DNA of 9,967 bases, taken from positions 1 through 9,967 of the forward strand of contig JACRIF010000004.1 in NCBI GenBank assembly GCA_016220125.1, in the 5' to 3' direction. Numbering within the stretch: the first letter of the stretch is position 1; each line of letters starts with the position of its first letter. Of this stretch, positions 1 to 6,864 are shown piece by piece. The stretch is from Candidatus Peregrinibacteria bacterium (GTDB taxonomy: Bacteria; Patescibacteriota; Gracilibacteria; UM-FILTER-43-11). The translations under genes and the position numbers were made by a program. Below the pieces are notes generated by a model. It searched no databases. It worked only from the letters and a program-made list of their open reading frames with translations, and had not been told where the DNA came from.

Positions 1-1
1 A

Positions 2-766
2 GACCCCATGGCGGGCGCCATCCAAGCAGCCGTTGAGCTGACAAGCCTAGTGCAGGCGGCGCATCATAAATACACCTCGGTTCGCGAGGAGAATTTCAAA
101 CTTTATCCCGATATCCAGGAGCTGTTCAAGATATTGCATAAAAGTCGGGTGAAAATCCATATTGTGACCGATGCCCCGATCCACAAGGCGATCAGCCGAA
201 TCAAGCAAATGGGGTTGGAGCCTTACATAAAAACGCTGTTTGCCCAGCCAAGGGTCAGGCTACAGTCCAATTTGCATTTCAAAGAGGATCCCGCCAACGA
301 AAAATACGCCCATATCAACGCCATGTTGGCCCAGGTGGTGGATCACATCCCCGAGCATTATGAGCCCGAGCTCAACACCATGGGGCATTACCATGTTCCT
401 TTCGAGGTGGTCGAGTTGCGCGATCAAAAAAAACCGAACATCGAATTGGCTCGTTTGATCAACTCCACGCGCGAGAAGATTGAAAGAACGGCTGCCGTGT
501 GGGGCGATAGTGTGAATTCTGATGCGAGATTGGGGCTCAACAACAACTGCCCGGTGTTTTTTTCAGAATACGGAAAGGTGACGCCAGAGCAATCCAGAGT
601 CCTCGATCTCTACGGAAACCCGAAAGCACCCACTCGCGATATCGATTCCGACGATCCCATGATCAAGTCGGTGCGTGAGGCATTGGGACCCAAGCTGATT
701 CGGCTGAAACAGCCGATGGATATGCTTCCCCATTTGGGATTGTCCCGCCATTTCATCAAGGCCTAG
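2..766 (+). CDS. HAD-superfamily hydrolase, N-terminally cut by window edge (paralogue of next gene)
   Basis: The frame is open to the left edge, and the first Met (position 8) falls well inside the fold, so the true start lies upstream. Numbering from that Met, HAD motif II is the Thr of IVTDAP (T54), motif III is the Lys of KKPN (K142) and motif IV is GDSVNSD (D167, D172). Motif I (DxD), which supplies the catalytic nucleophile, is missing and would be encoded before base 1. The layout matches the downstream gene: an alpha-helical cap, TDAP/SNAP, a long insert of about 80 residues between motifs II and III, GDS, then a tail ending in P-x-D-(M/L)-L-x-x-LG. This supports tandem duplication. 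The likely role is a cytoplasmic phosphatase or related phosphotransfer enzyme; the substrate cannot be read from sequence. It lies 49 bp before the second HAD gene on the same strand, so co-transcription is likely. Family assignment is firm; function is open. Confidence 0.8.
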   Translation, partial: DPMAGAIQAAVELTSLVQAAHHKYTSVREENFKLYPDIQELFKILHKSRVKIHIVTDAPIHKAISRIKQMGLEPYIKTLFAQPRVRLQSNLHFKEDPANEKYAHINAMLAQVVDHIPEHYEPELNTMGHYHVPFEVVELRDQKKPNIELARLINSTREKIERTAAVWGDSVNSDARLGLNNNCPVFFSEYGKVTPEQSRVLDLYGNPKAPTRDIDSDDPMIKSVREALGPKLIRLKQPMDMLPHLGLSRHFIKA

Positions 767-815
767 TCCCCCTCGCGGACTGCGCCACCCGTTTTGCCCC
801 CTTATTCAATTTGCG

Positions 816-1694
816 ATGTCCAAAATCCAGAAAATTCCGCAGGAAATCAAAATGGTCGGCTTCGACAACGACAACACCCTAACCGATCAGCTGGAGCCCC
901 AAGTGGCCGCCATGGAGGAGATGACCGCCGAGCTGGAGGAGTTAACCGGGATTTCCGCCACAGAGATACGGGGATCGATCGCCCGGGTTTTCGAGAAGCA
1001 TGGCACCACCGATTATCATCGGGTGTTCCAGGAAATGTACTGTTTCTCGAAGATGAGCGAGCAAGTGCGGGACGAGTTGGTGGAGATCGGGAAAAGTATT
1101 TTCAAAAAGGTGCGCGACCGGTACAGGCCTTCTTACGATGGTATTCCTGAGGTTCTCAAGGCATTGAATGAGCATGGCATCAAAAGCTTCGTGTTCAGCA
1201 ACGCGCCCATTTATCAGGTGTTGAGGCGAATCAAAAGAACTCAACTCGGGCATAATTTTAAGTTGATTTTGGGGTTGAGGGATGAGATTGCCGAGGTTTT
1301 TCCGAAATTGGTGAAGGTGCAGACGGCCTTGGGCCAATACAACGGAAAATACGAATGGAGGGTGGTCGAGACGCCGAAGCCCCATGCGAATTTGGCCGAA
1401 ATGCTAGGCGTCACCCCGGAAGAGGTCCAGAACCATGTGGCATTTGTGGGCGATAGCTATACCAACGACATGGGGCTTGCCGCCCACAACAAATGCGTCG
1501 GTTTCCATGCTCTTTACGGAAGCGTGGATCCTTGGGTCAGGCATCGGCTCAGGCGCTTTTCGACCGATAGAATGGAGGCTCAATTCCACGGGAATGGGGA
1601 GAGCAAAAAGAGCATTGCGGAGAAAACCTCCGTTTACGAATTGGACCGCCCTGGCGATTTGTTGAAATATTTGGGCATCCAAAAGTCGAAATAG
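816..1694 (+). CDS. HAD-superfamily hydrolase (phosphatase-like), complete
   Basis: All four HAD motifs are present. Motif I is GFDNDNT with nucleophile D17 and acid/base D19; motif II is S128 in VFSNAP; motif III is K188 in ETPKPH; motif IV is GDSYTND (D213, D218). Residues 25-115 form a helical cap of C1 type. About 55 residues lie between motifs II and III, longer than in typical phosphoglycolate-phosphatase-like HADs and shared with the upstream paralogue. The protein is probably cytoplasmic, with no signal peptide or membrane segment. At 292 residues it is somewhat long for a simple HAD phosphatase. ATG 816 is chosen because it gives a full first beta strand. A second ATG at 852 (M13) has AGGA 7 bases upstream and would still keep the DxD, so the start is not certain. 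The gene ends 12 bp before a bidirectional terminator. The substrate is unknown; no neighbouring pathway gene points to one. Confidence 0.88.
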   Translation: MSKIQKIPQEIKMVGFDNDNTLTDQLEPQVAAMEEMTAELEELTGISATEIRGSIARVFEKHGTTDYHRVFQEMYCFSKMSEQVRDELVEIGKSIFKKVRDRYRPSYDGIPEVLKALNEHGIKSFVFSNAPIYQVLRRIKRTQLGHNFKLILGLRDEIAEVFPKLVKVQTALGQYNGKYEWRVVETPKPHANLAEMLGVTPEEVQNHVAFVGDSYTNDMGLAAHNKCVGFHALYGSVDPWVRHRLRRFSTDRMEAQFHGNGESKKSIAEKTSVYELDRPGDLLKYLGIQKSK

Positions 1695-1705
1695 GGTTTT
1701 GTATT

Positions 1706-1744
1706 GAAAAACCCTCCGCGGCGCGAGGCCTTGGAGGGTTTTTC
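1706..1744. terminator. Bidirectional intrinsic terminator between convergent genes
   Basis: A perfect 12-bp inverted repeat pairs 1706-1717 (GAAAAACCCTCC) with 1733-1744 (GGAGGGTTTTTC) around a 15-nt loop. The A-run on the left and T-run on the right give a U-tract in either direction. It lies 11 bp after the stop of the HAD gene (+) and 17 bp after the stop of the LPXTG gene (-), so it can serve both. Confidence 0.9.
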
Positions 1745-1761
1745 ATGGGCAACTTTTAAGG

Positions 1762-3270
1762 TTAGATCTCTTCGTGCTTCTTGCGGCGAAGCGCGCGTTT
1801 GGCCGCGGCCACGCTGCCGAGCAACAAGAGTCCCAGGGCGGGGCCGGTTTGTGGCAAGCGGATCGATTTCACGACACCAGTGCTCTCGTTTCCGGAAGCG
1901 TCCTTGGTCGTGATCTTGAAGGTGTATTCCTTGCCGCCCTCCAGGCTGGCCACATCGGTCTTGGCGACCAGGGCGCCCAAAGGCTTGCCGGCATCAAAAT
2001 TCTTGCCTTTGTCCATGCTCATGTAGAGCAGTTGGTCCACCAGGTCCTTGGCCGTGTTCAGGCTGGGGGTCCAGCTGAGCATCACGGTGTATTTTTCCAA
2101 CTCCTTCTTAAAGGAAAGCAGCAGGTTGGTGATGTTTTCCGGAGGCGTGGTGTCTTTGGTGGCCACGGCGGCAATGGCCTTGTAGCCATCCACCAGGTTT
2201 CCCACGCAGTTTTTGGTGTCCACCAGCTTGTTGTAGTCGTCCATGGTGGCATAAGTGCCCATGGAGACTTTGCATTCCATGTCGGTGCTCGCGAACAGGA
2301 CGTTGGGGTGCTTGGTGGCCGTGTATTTTATTTTGCAATTGTTCTCCTCGATGCCAGTGACCTCGATTTTATATTCGGTCTCGCCTTTTTCATCCGACTG
2401 GGTCACGCTGGCGGCGGAGCAATCGGCCACATGGGTCAAAAAGCAGGCCAAGTCCTTGGCGCAGTCCACGGCGGTGGCTGCGGGGGTGGCCGGGGCAACC
2501 GTCTCGCCCGCCTTGGCGGGTTCGGCGGAGGATCCCAGAAACAGTCCGGAGTCGGTGCTACCACTCACAATCGGGTTGCCGGCAAGATCCTTGACGGCCA
2601 CGCCTGCGGTGACAATGTAGTTCACGTTCGGGGTTTGGTCGGAAGTCTCCAGCAACACCGTCTTCTTGGTGGTGTCGGCGGGATCGACCACAGCGCTCTT
2701 GAGGGTCAGCTCATTGGCGGGGTTGATCTGCTCCACGATGCCGAAAGAGGCCTCGGGGCTGACCAACGGCAACTGGACGGCCTCGCTGAAAACAACTTTC
2801 ACATGCTTTTTATCGGGGGCCGAAACGCTCGCAACGGTGGGGGCGACGGCATCCGCGCCCGGAGCGGCGGGGGCGGCCTCCTCCTTTTTGGTGGTGGCGC
2901 TGGCCTCCAAGCTGTATTCCGCGCTTTCCTTATTGTCGGAGCTGATGGCGGTGGCGGAGAAATAGTATTTGGTGTTGGGGGTCAATTCGCCCACCGTGAA
3001 GGAATTGGTGTTGCTGGGCGTGTCCACTTGTTTCTCGTAGTCACCCGAACCGGCTTCCAAAACGGAAACCTTTCCATAATAGATTCGGTAGTTTTTCACC
3101 AAACCCCCATCCGCGTCTTTGGCGGCTTTCCAGGTCAGGCTGATGGAAGTGGCGTCCACAGGGGTTCCCTTGAGCCCCGTGACGTTTTCCGGGATGCCCG
3201 CGGCCCAGGCGACCGAGGTGCCGAAGAACAGGGCGCTGATGACGGAAATGGAAATTTTTTTGAGGTTCAT
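1762..3270 (-). CDS. Secreted LPXTG-anchored surface protein with fibronectin type III and Ig-like domains
   Basis: The 502-residue protein begins with a Sec signal peptide (about 1-24: KK, hydrophobic core, AWA-A cleavage). Then come a fibronectin type III domain (about 27-128, PENVTGLK...ISLTW), an Ala/Pro linker, an Ig-like domain of SbsA/Big_5 type (about 143-246, KKHVKVVFSEAV), a second Ala/Pro linker, a region with six cysteines (C270, C276, C284, C312, C333, C355) and a second FnIII domain (about 373-468, TTPPENITNL...VMLSWTP). The C terminus is a textbook sorting signal: LPQTG at 472-476, a short hydrophobic stretch, then the basic tail RRKK. A class A-type sortase would cleave at T-G and attach it to the envelope; no sortase gene is in the window. 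The likely role is adhesion or surface structure, which is inference. The leader has no Shine-Dalgarno sequence; a strong promoter lies about 76 bp upstream. It is transcribed divergently from the 3643 gene. Confidence 0.9.
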   Translation of the reverse strand: MNLKKISISVISALFFGTSVAWAAGIPENVTGLKGTPVDATSISLTWKAAKDADGGLVKNYRIYYGKVSVLEAGSGDYEKQVDTPSNTNSFTVGELTPNTKYYFSATAISSDNKESAEYSLEASATTKKEEAAPAAPGADAVAPTVASVSAPDKKHVKVVFSEAVQLPLVSPEASFGIVEQINPANELTLKSAVVDPADTTKKTVLLETSDQTPNVNYIVTAGVAVKDLAGNPIVSGSTDSGLFLGSSAEPAKAGETVAPATPAATAVDCAKDLACFLTHVADCSAASVTQSDEKGETEYKIEVTGIEENNCKIKYTATKHPNVLFASTDMECKVSMGTYATMDDYNKLVDTKNCVGNLVDGYKAIAAVATKDTTPPENITNLLLSFKKELEKYTVMLSWTPSLNTAKDLVDQLLYMSMDKGKNFDAGKPLGALVAKTDVASLEGGKEYTFKITTKDASGNESTGVVKSIRLPQTGPALGLLLLGSVAAAKRALRRKKHEEI

Positions 3271-3345
3271 AAGAGTGATTTAATTTGTTTTTGTTAGATA
3301 TTTTCTCTTGAGGCCCCTAAGGCCAGAACGAGATTAAATCATACT

Positions 3346-3374
3346 ATTATACCAAATGACGCAAGAAATTGCAA
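3346..3374 (-). promoter_or_regulatory. Sigma70-type promoter of the LPXTG surface-protein gene
   Basis: Read on the minus strand, the -35 box is TTGCAA (3374-3369), the spacer is 17 bp, and the -10 box is a perfect TATAAT (3351-3346) preceded by TGG, giving an extended -10. Transcription should start near 3339, leaving a leader of about 68 nt before the ATG at 3270. Confidence 0.8.
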
Positions 3375-3443
3375 GGGGTCTGACGGCTAATCGGGTGGGT
3401 AGGTGGTGTGGGTAAGCTGTGGTGGAGGATTGACCCCATGCAA
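3369..3443. repeat. 12-bp inverted repeat pair including the -35 box of the leftward promoter
   Basis: TTGCAAGGGGTC (3369-3380) is matched in inverted orientation by GACCCCATGCAA (3432-3443), 11 of 12 positions, with 51 bp between. The left arm contains the TTGCAA -35 box of the LPXTG gene promoter. It could be a pair of operator half-sites bridged by a regulator, or the arms of a cruciform around the G-rich tract. No regulator gene is seen nearby. Confidence 0.5.
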
Positions 3444-3527
3444 ACTACCTAATGCCGTTTGCAAACTTTTTCATAAGCCAAATGTGCGCACTTCGCATGC
3501 TTCGAAACGATCGATTTATGATGGATA

Positions 3528-3556
3528 TTGCAAATTATAGTTTTTTATTGTATAAT
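3528..3556 (+). promoter_or_regulatory. Sigma70-type promoter of the 3643 secreted-protein gene
   Basis: The -35 box TTGCAA (3528-3533), a 17-bp spacer and a perfect -10 box TATAAT (3551-3556) give a start near 3563 and a leader of about 80 nt. The leader contains a weak 5-6 bp hairpin (GCGTG 3583-3587 with CACGC 3602-3606). The core boxes are identical to those of the divergent promoter. Confidence 0.8.
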
Positions 3557-3642
3557 ATACTTAAGATAAATTCATTTTTTTAGCGTGGTACCTCAGCAGA
3601 TCACGCAGAAATAAAAACAAATATCCCTTAACAAAAAACAAT

Positions 3643-4851
3643 ATGGGGAAATCAAAATTATATCTTTTGTCCATCGGCACCTTGGTGACCCTTTCAGTGG
3701 TCGTCGGGTCTATTTTCGCGGCATCGCCCGAGGGCTCAGGCGGTGCCGATGCTAAGCCTCCAAAGCAGGCGGGAAGCGGAACAGTCACTGCTATCAGTGG
3801 ATCCAAGATCACGCTCCAAGGAAAAAAGGGTTCGGTCATCGTTGATGCCAGTACGGCAAAAGTCATCACGATTTCCACTCCGGCGGGCGCCAAGCCCATA
3901 GTGACAAACATTAATTTGTCAGACATCAAAGTGGGAGACACTTTGAGGATCCAGGGATCCATCAGCGGCACCTCCGTCATGGCAACCCAGATTGTCAACG
4001 TGACGTTGGGTGGGGGAGCTGGCAACTCAGTGCCTTTCGGCCTTGGCAATCAACCCCCAAAGGGTCCTGATGGTGGAAACCCGCAAGGGGGTGGGGACAT
4101 GGGCGGATTGGGACAGAACAAGCCCGAAAACCCAACAAAGTGCGTATCTGATTGCGAAGGGGTAGGGAGAAATTGTGTGTCCTTGGCGGAAAACAAGAAA
4201 AAAGAATGTGACTCCAAAGGGCAGGCGTGCAGATTTGAGTGTGATGATCGCCAGTACAACGACGCAAAGAAGACTCGTGCGTGCTACTCAACAATGTGCA
4301 CACCGGCAGAGACAGCCTGTTACAACCAGATTATCGCGGAGGAGTCGGTTTGCACGACCACAAAAGATGAATGTGTTACGGCATGCCAAAAGGCCGCAAA
4401 GCCTCAAAAACCCGCCCGCCCACCTCTCAATGGGCAGGAGGGGGTACCGAATAATTGCCCTGCCGTAGGCGGTAATGAAGGCCCCGGCAGTCAGCAAGGT
4501 CCCGGAGGACCAGGTGGACAGAAGGGCCCTGGCGGACAAGTCGGTCCTATGGGTCCGAATGGAGCTCCAAAAGGCCAAATGCCTGCCCAGCAGCAACCTC
4601 CTATGAGCCAAGAGGCCGAAAATGCCATCATCAACAAGGATTTTTCCGCCTGGGTTAAGGCAATGACCGCCAATGGCGAAATGCCCGCGCCACTCAAGGT
4701 GGTCACCCAAGACAATTTCCCGAAGTTCGTTGAGGCCCATGGTTATCAGTTGCAGGCTAAGGAGCTTAATCAAAAGGCCCGCGATATTTTGCAATCGCTG
4801 GGGATCACCGAGGGTCCTGGCTTTGGGAATGGCCCAGATCAAGGACAATAG
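3643..4851 (+). CDS. Secreted protein with DUF5666-like, cysteine-rich and collagen-like regions
   Basis: The 402-residue protein starts with a signal peptide (about 1-27, GKSK then a long hydrophobic core, FAA-SP). Residues 46-120 (GTVTAISGSKITL...IKVGDTLRIQGSISGTS) look like a DUF5666 beta-barrel domain. A Gly/Pro/Asn linker follows (122-163). Residues 167-248 hold twelve cysteines in spaced pairs, probably disulfide-bonded after export; C272 is a thirteenth. Residues 277-309 form eleven near-perfect Gly-X-Y triplets (one Gly replaced by Ser at 283), a short collagen-like stretch. The last 80 residues (about 322-390, DFSAWVKAM...NFPKFVEAHGYQL...ARDILQSLGI) resemble a small helical domain I associate with CPR exported proteins; that link is from memory. 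There is no membrane anchor or LPXTG. Codon choice looks more mixed than in the neighbours. The start has no Shine-Dalgarno sequence but is fixed by the signal peptide. It is monocistronic, with its own promoter and terminator. Function is unknown; an extracellular structural or binding role is likely. Confidence 0.88.
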   Translation: MGKSKLYLLSIGTLVTLSVVVGSIFAASPEGSGGADAKPPKQAGSGTVTAISGSKITLQGKKGSVIVDASTAKVITISTPAGAKPIVTNINLSDIKVGDTLRIQGSISGTSVMATQIVNVTLGGGAGNSVPFGLGNQPPKGPDGGNPQGGGDMGGLGQNKPENPTKCVSDCEGVGRNCVSLAENKKKECDSKGQACRFECDDRQYNDAKKTRACYSTMCTPAETACYNQIIAEESVCTTTKDECVTACQKAAKPQKPARPPLNGQEGVPNNCPAVGGNEGPGSQQGPGGPGGQKGPGGQVGPMGPNGAPKGQMPAQQQPPMSQEAENAIINKDFSAWVKAMTANGEMPAPLKVVTQDNFPKFVEAHGYQLQAKELNQKARDILQSLGITEGPGFGNGPDQGQ

Positions 4852-4887
4852 ATCCGATTGCTCTAATTTCTACCAACCCAAACCACG

Positions 4888-4925
4888 AATGGCCCTTCGA
4901 AGCTTCGGCAAAGAAGGCCATTTTT
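4888..4925 (+). terminator. Intrinsic terminator after the collagen-like protein gene
   Basis: AATGGCCCTTC (4888-4898) pairs with GAAGGCCATT (4913-4922) as a 10-bp stem with one bulged C. A 14-nt loop and a run of five T (4921-4925) complete it. It lies 36 bp after the stop codon at 4851. Confidence 0.8.
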
Positions 4926-4929
4926 GGTG

Positions 4930-4967
4930 AAGGGGATAACTCTTTTATGTCCCCTTTGGGCTATAAT
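4930..4967 (+). promoter_or_regulatory. Promoter of the acetyl-CoA synthetase gene with an adjacent inverted repeat
   Basis: A perfect -10 box TATAAT lies at 4962-4967. No good -35 box is found at 16-18 bp spacing; instead that zone is occupied by a 7-bp inverted repeat AAGGGGA (4930-4936) / TCCCCTT (4950-4956) with a 13-nt centre. This pattern suggests a regulated promoter, with the repeat as an activator or repressor site. The start of transcription would be near 4974, only about 14 nt before the ATG. Confidence 0.55.
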
Positions 4968-4987
4968 GGGGTTGCTAACCAAAGCCC

Positions 4988-6856
4988 ATGAAAACCAAAA
5001 CTTACAAACCTTCCGTGGCGTTTCTGCGCCAGGCCACTATCAAAAACCCCGAGGCCGAATATAAAAAGGCCGCCAAGGATTATCTCAAATATTGGGAGTC
5101 CGCCGCCAAGGAGTTGGAATGGGGAAAACCGTGGAAAAAGGTCTTGGACGACTCCAAGCCACCCTTTTACAAATGGTTTGTGGGCGCCAAGGGCAACATT
5201 GTCCAAAACGCGATCGATCGCCACCTCGCCAATGGCAATAAAAACAAGGTGGCGCTCCTCTGGGAAAGCGATTCGGGCCAGCACAAGAAATTCACCTACG
5301 CCGAGCTCGACCAGGCGGTGTGCCGTTTGGCCAATGGGCTCAAAAGCCTCGGAATCAAAAAGGGCGATCGCGTCGCTATTTACCTCCAAAACATTCCCGA
5401 GGCGGCTATTGCCATGCTCGCCTGCGCCAAAATCGGCGCGATCCACGGAATTGTTTATGCTGGCTTCGCCGCCCATTCGCTCCGCGAGTGGATCGAGCTG
5501 ACCGAACCCAAGCTCCTCATCACGCAGGATGCGGGCATTAGGCGCGGGAAGCGCTATTCCATGAAGCCCACGGCCGACGAGGCGGTGAAAGGGCTCAAAT
5601 GCGTTAAAAACATGCTTGTGGTGCATCACAGCAAGATCGACGTGCCCATGGTCAAGGGCCGCGATATCAGCTACCACGATTTGGTCGACAAAATGTCCCC
5701 CAAGTGCGAAACCGAGATGCTTGATTCCGAGGATCCGCTGTTCATCCTCTACAACTCGGGCACGGCCAGCAAGCCCAAGGGCATGGTGCACGTGCATGGC
5801 GGCTACCAGGTTCAAATCCATCGCACCTTCAATTGGGTGTTCGATGTGAAGCCGAACGATGTGTTCTGGTCCACGGCCGATCCTGGCTGGATCACAGGTC
5901 ATAGTTATACGATTTATGCCCCGCTGATGGCGGGCGTGACCACCCTCCTTTTCGAAGGGGTCCCCAACTACCCGAAACCCGATCGTATCTGGGAAATCAT
6001 CGACAAATACAAGGTCAACATCCTCTACACCGCCCCCACGTTGCTTCGAATGCTGATGGGTGAAGGCGATCAATGGGTCAAAAAACATTCGCTCAAATCG
6101 CTCCGCATCCTCGGTTCCGTGGGCGAGCCCATCAACCCCGCGGCGTGGAAGTGGTATTACACAGTGGTGGGCAAGAAACGATGCCCCATCATCGACACCT
6201 GGTGGCAAACGGAAACAGGCGCCCACATGATCGTCCCGTTGCCAACGTTGCCTCTCAAGCCTGGCTCCGCCACCAAACCGTTCCCCGGCATCTTCGCCGA
6301 GGTGGTCGATCACGACGGTAAAAAGGTCAAAGACGGCGAGCGCGGGCTCTTGGTCATCACCAAACCGTGGCCCGCGATGGCCCGCACGTTCTACAAAGCC
6401 GAAAAGTACTTCAAGGAAACTTATTTTAAACGGTTCCCCGGCAAATATCTCACGCTCGATGTGGCCATGCGCGACAAGGACGGCTACTTTTGGGCGCTGG
6501 GTCGCGCCGACGATGTTCTCAAAATCGCGGGCCATCGCATCGGCACCGCCGAAATAGAGGCGGCGATTGCCCACCATCCAGCGGTCATGGAGGTTGCCGT
6601 GATCGGCAAGCCCCACAAGATCAAGGGCGAAAGCGCCAAGGCGTTTGTCGTCCTCAAAAAAGGCTTTGTCGGCTCCGACGAGATATCGGACGGGATAAAG
6701 AAAAAAATCCGCTCCGAAATGGGCCCCGTGGCCGTCACCGACGAAATTGAATACATCAACAAGCTCCCCAAGAACCGCAACGGCAAAGTCATGCGCAGGG
6801 TGTTGAAAGCGAAAGAATTGGGCCAAAAGCTTGAGGACGTGGTGGTCTTTGATTGA
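4988..6856 (+). CDS. acs: Acetyl-CoA synthetase, AMP-forming (acetate--CoA ligase)
   Basis: It converts acetate, ATP and CoA to acetyl-CoA, AMP and PPi in the cytoplasm, through acetyl-adenylate. At 622 residues it has the usual Acs length (about 650) and aligns end to end from memory with Salmonella Acs: PPFYKWFVG (N-terminal), ADPGWITGHSY, FEGVPNYP, LYTAPT, LGSVGEPINP, DTWWQTETG, GRADDVLKIAGHRIGTAEIE and LPKNRNGKVMRR. W405/W406 in WWQTET mark the small acetate pocket, favouring acetate over longer acids. K600 is the adenylation lysine, a known acetylation site in the family. D491 and R506 match the ribose- and phosphate-binding residues. Two motifs deviate: the phosphate loop is NSGTASKPKG (256-265) rather than TSG(S/T)TGKPKG, and GD before the hinge is replaced by LD (490-491). 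The gene has its own promoter, a very short leader without Shine-Dalgarno sequence, and a shared terminator. It contains no TTA, CTA or TCA codon over almost its whole length. No ackA/pta or carbon-pathway gene is adjacent. Confidence 0.95.
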   Translation: MKTKTYKPSVAFLRQATIKNPEAEYKKAAKDYLKYWESAAKELEWGKPWKKVLDDSKPPFYKWFVGAKGNIVQNAIDRHLANGNKNKVALLWESDSGQHKKFTYAELDQAVCRLANGLKSLGIKKGDRVAIYLQNIPEAAIAMLACAKIGAIHGIVYAGFAAHSLREWIELTEPKLLITQDAGIRRGKRYSMKPTADEAVKGLKCVKNMLVVHHSKIDVPMVKGRDISYHDLVDKMSPKCETEMLDSEDPLFILYNSGTASKPKGMVHVHGGYQVQIHRTFNWVFDVKPNDVFWSTADPGWITGHSYTIYAPLMAGVTTLLFEGVPNYPKPDRIWEIIDKYKVNILYTAPTLLRMLMGEGDQWVKKHSLKSLRILGSVGEPINPAAWKWYYTVVGKKRCPIIDTWWQTETGAHMIVPLPTLPLKPGSATKPFPGIFAEVVDHDGKKVKDGERGLLVITKPWPAMARTFYKAEKYFKETYFKRFPGKYLTLDVAMRDKDGYFWALGRADDVLKIAGHRIGTAEIEAAIAHHPAVMEVAVIGKPHKIKGESAKAFVVLKKGFVGSDEISDGIKKKIRSEMGPVAVTDEIEYINKLPKNRNGKVMRRVLKAKELGQKLEDVVVFD

Positions 6857-6864
6857 TCTATTTA

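Larger units (their letters stand above)
3271..3642. other. Divergent intergenic region between two exported-protein genes
   Basis: This 372-bp gene-free stretch carries the leftward promoter (3346-3374), a 12-bp imperfect inverted repeat (3369-3380 / 3432-3443), a G-rich tract on the + strand (3393-3428), a 10-bp palindrome GTTTGCAAAC (3457-3466), an 8-bp palindrome GTGCGCAC (3484-3491), the rightward promoter (3528-3556) and an A/T-rich 5' leader of about 80 nt. The motif TGCAA occurs four times within 165 bp (3370, 3439, 3460, 3529). No convincing small gene or RNA fold was recognised beyond these. Confidence 0.6.

Noticed and set aside
852..1694. Alternative start of the second HAD gene at ATG 852 with AGGA upstream
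   Set aside because: It cannot be excluded, but no other gene here uses a Shine-Dalgarno sequence, and the ATG at 816 supplies a fuller first strand; 816 was kept.
1774..3297. Open frame of about 507 codons on the + strand opposite the LPXTG gene
   Set aside because: It is Gly/His-rich with no domain, whereas the minus strand encodes a signal peptide, FnIII domains and an LPXTG signal. It is a codon-bias shadow.
3457..3466. Palindrome GTTTGCAAAC as a possible recombination or attachment site
   Set aside because: There is no second copy at a boundary, no integrase and no mobile gene in the window; it is better viewed as a possible regulator site.
3381..3530. Possible small RNA or short peptide gene in the divergent intergenic region
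   Set aside because: No promoter-terminator pair encloses this stretch, and no short frame with a plausible start and composition was found.
4961..6826. Long open frame (about 620 codons) on the minus strand opposite acs
   Set aside because: It is codon-register antisense of acs with no recognisable domain; it is explained by the absence of TTA, CTA and TCA codons in the sense frame.
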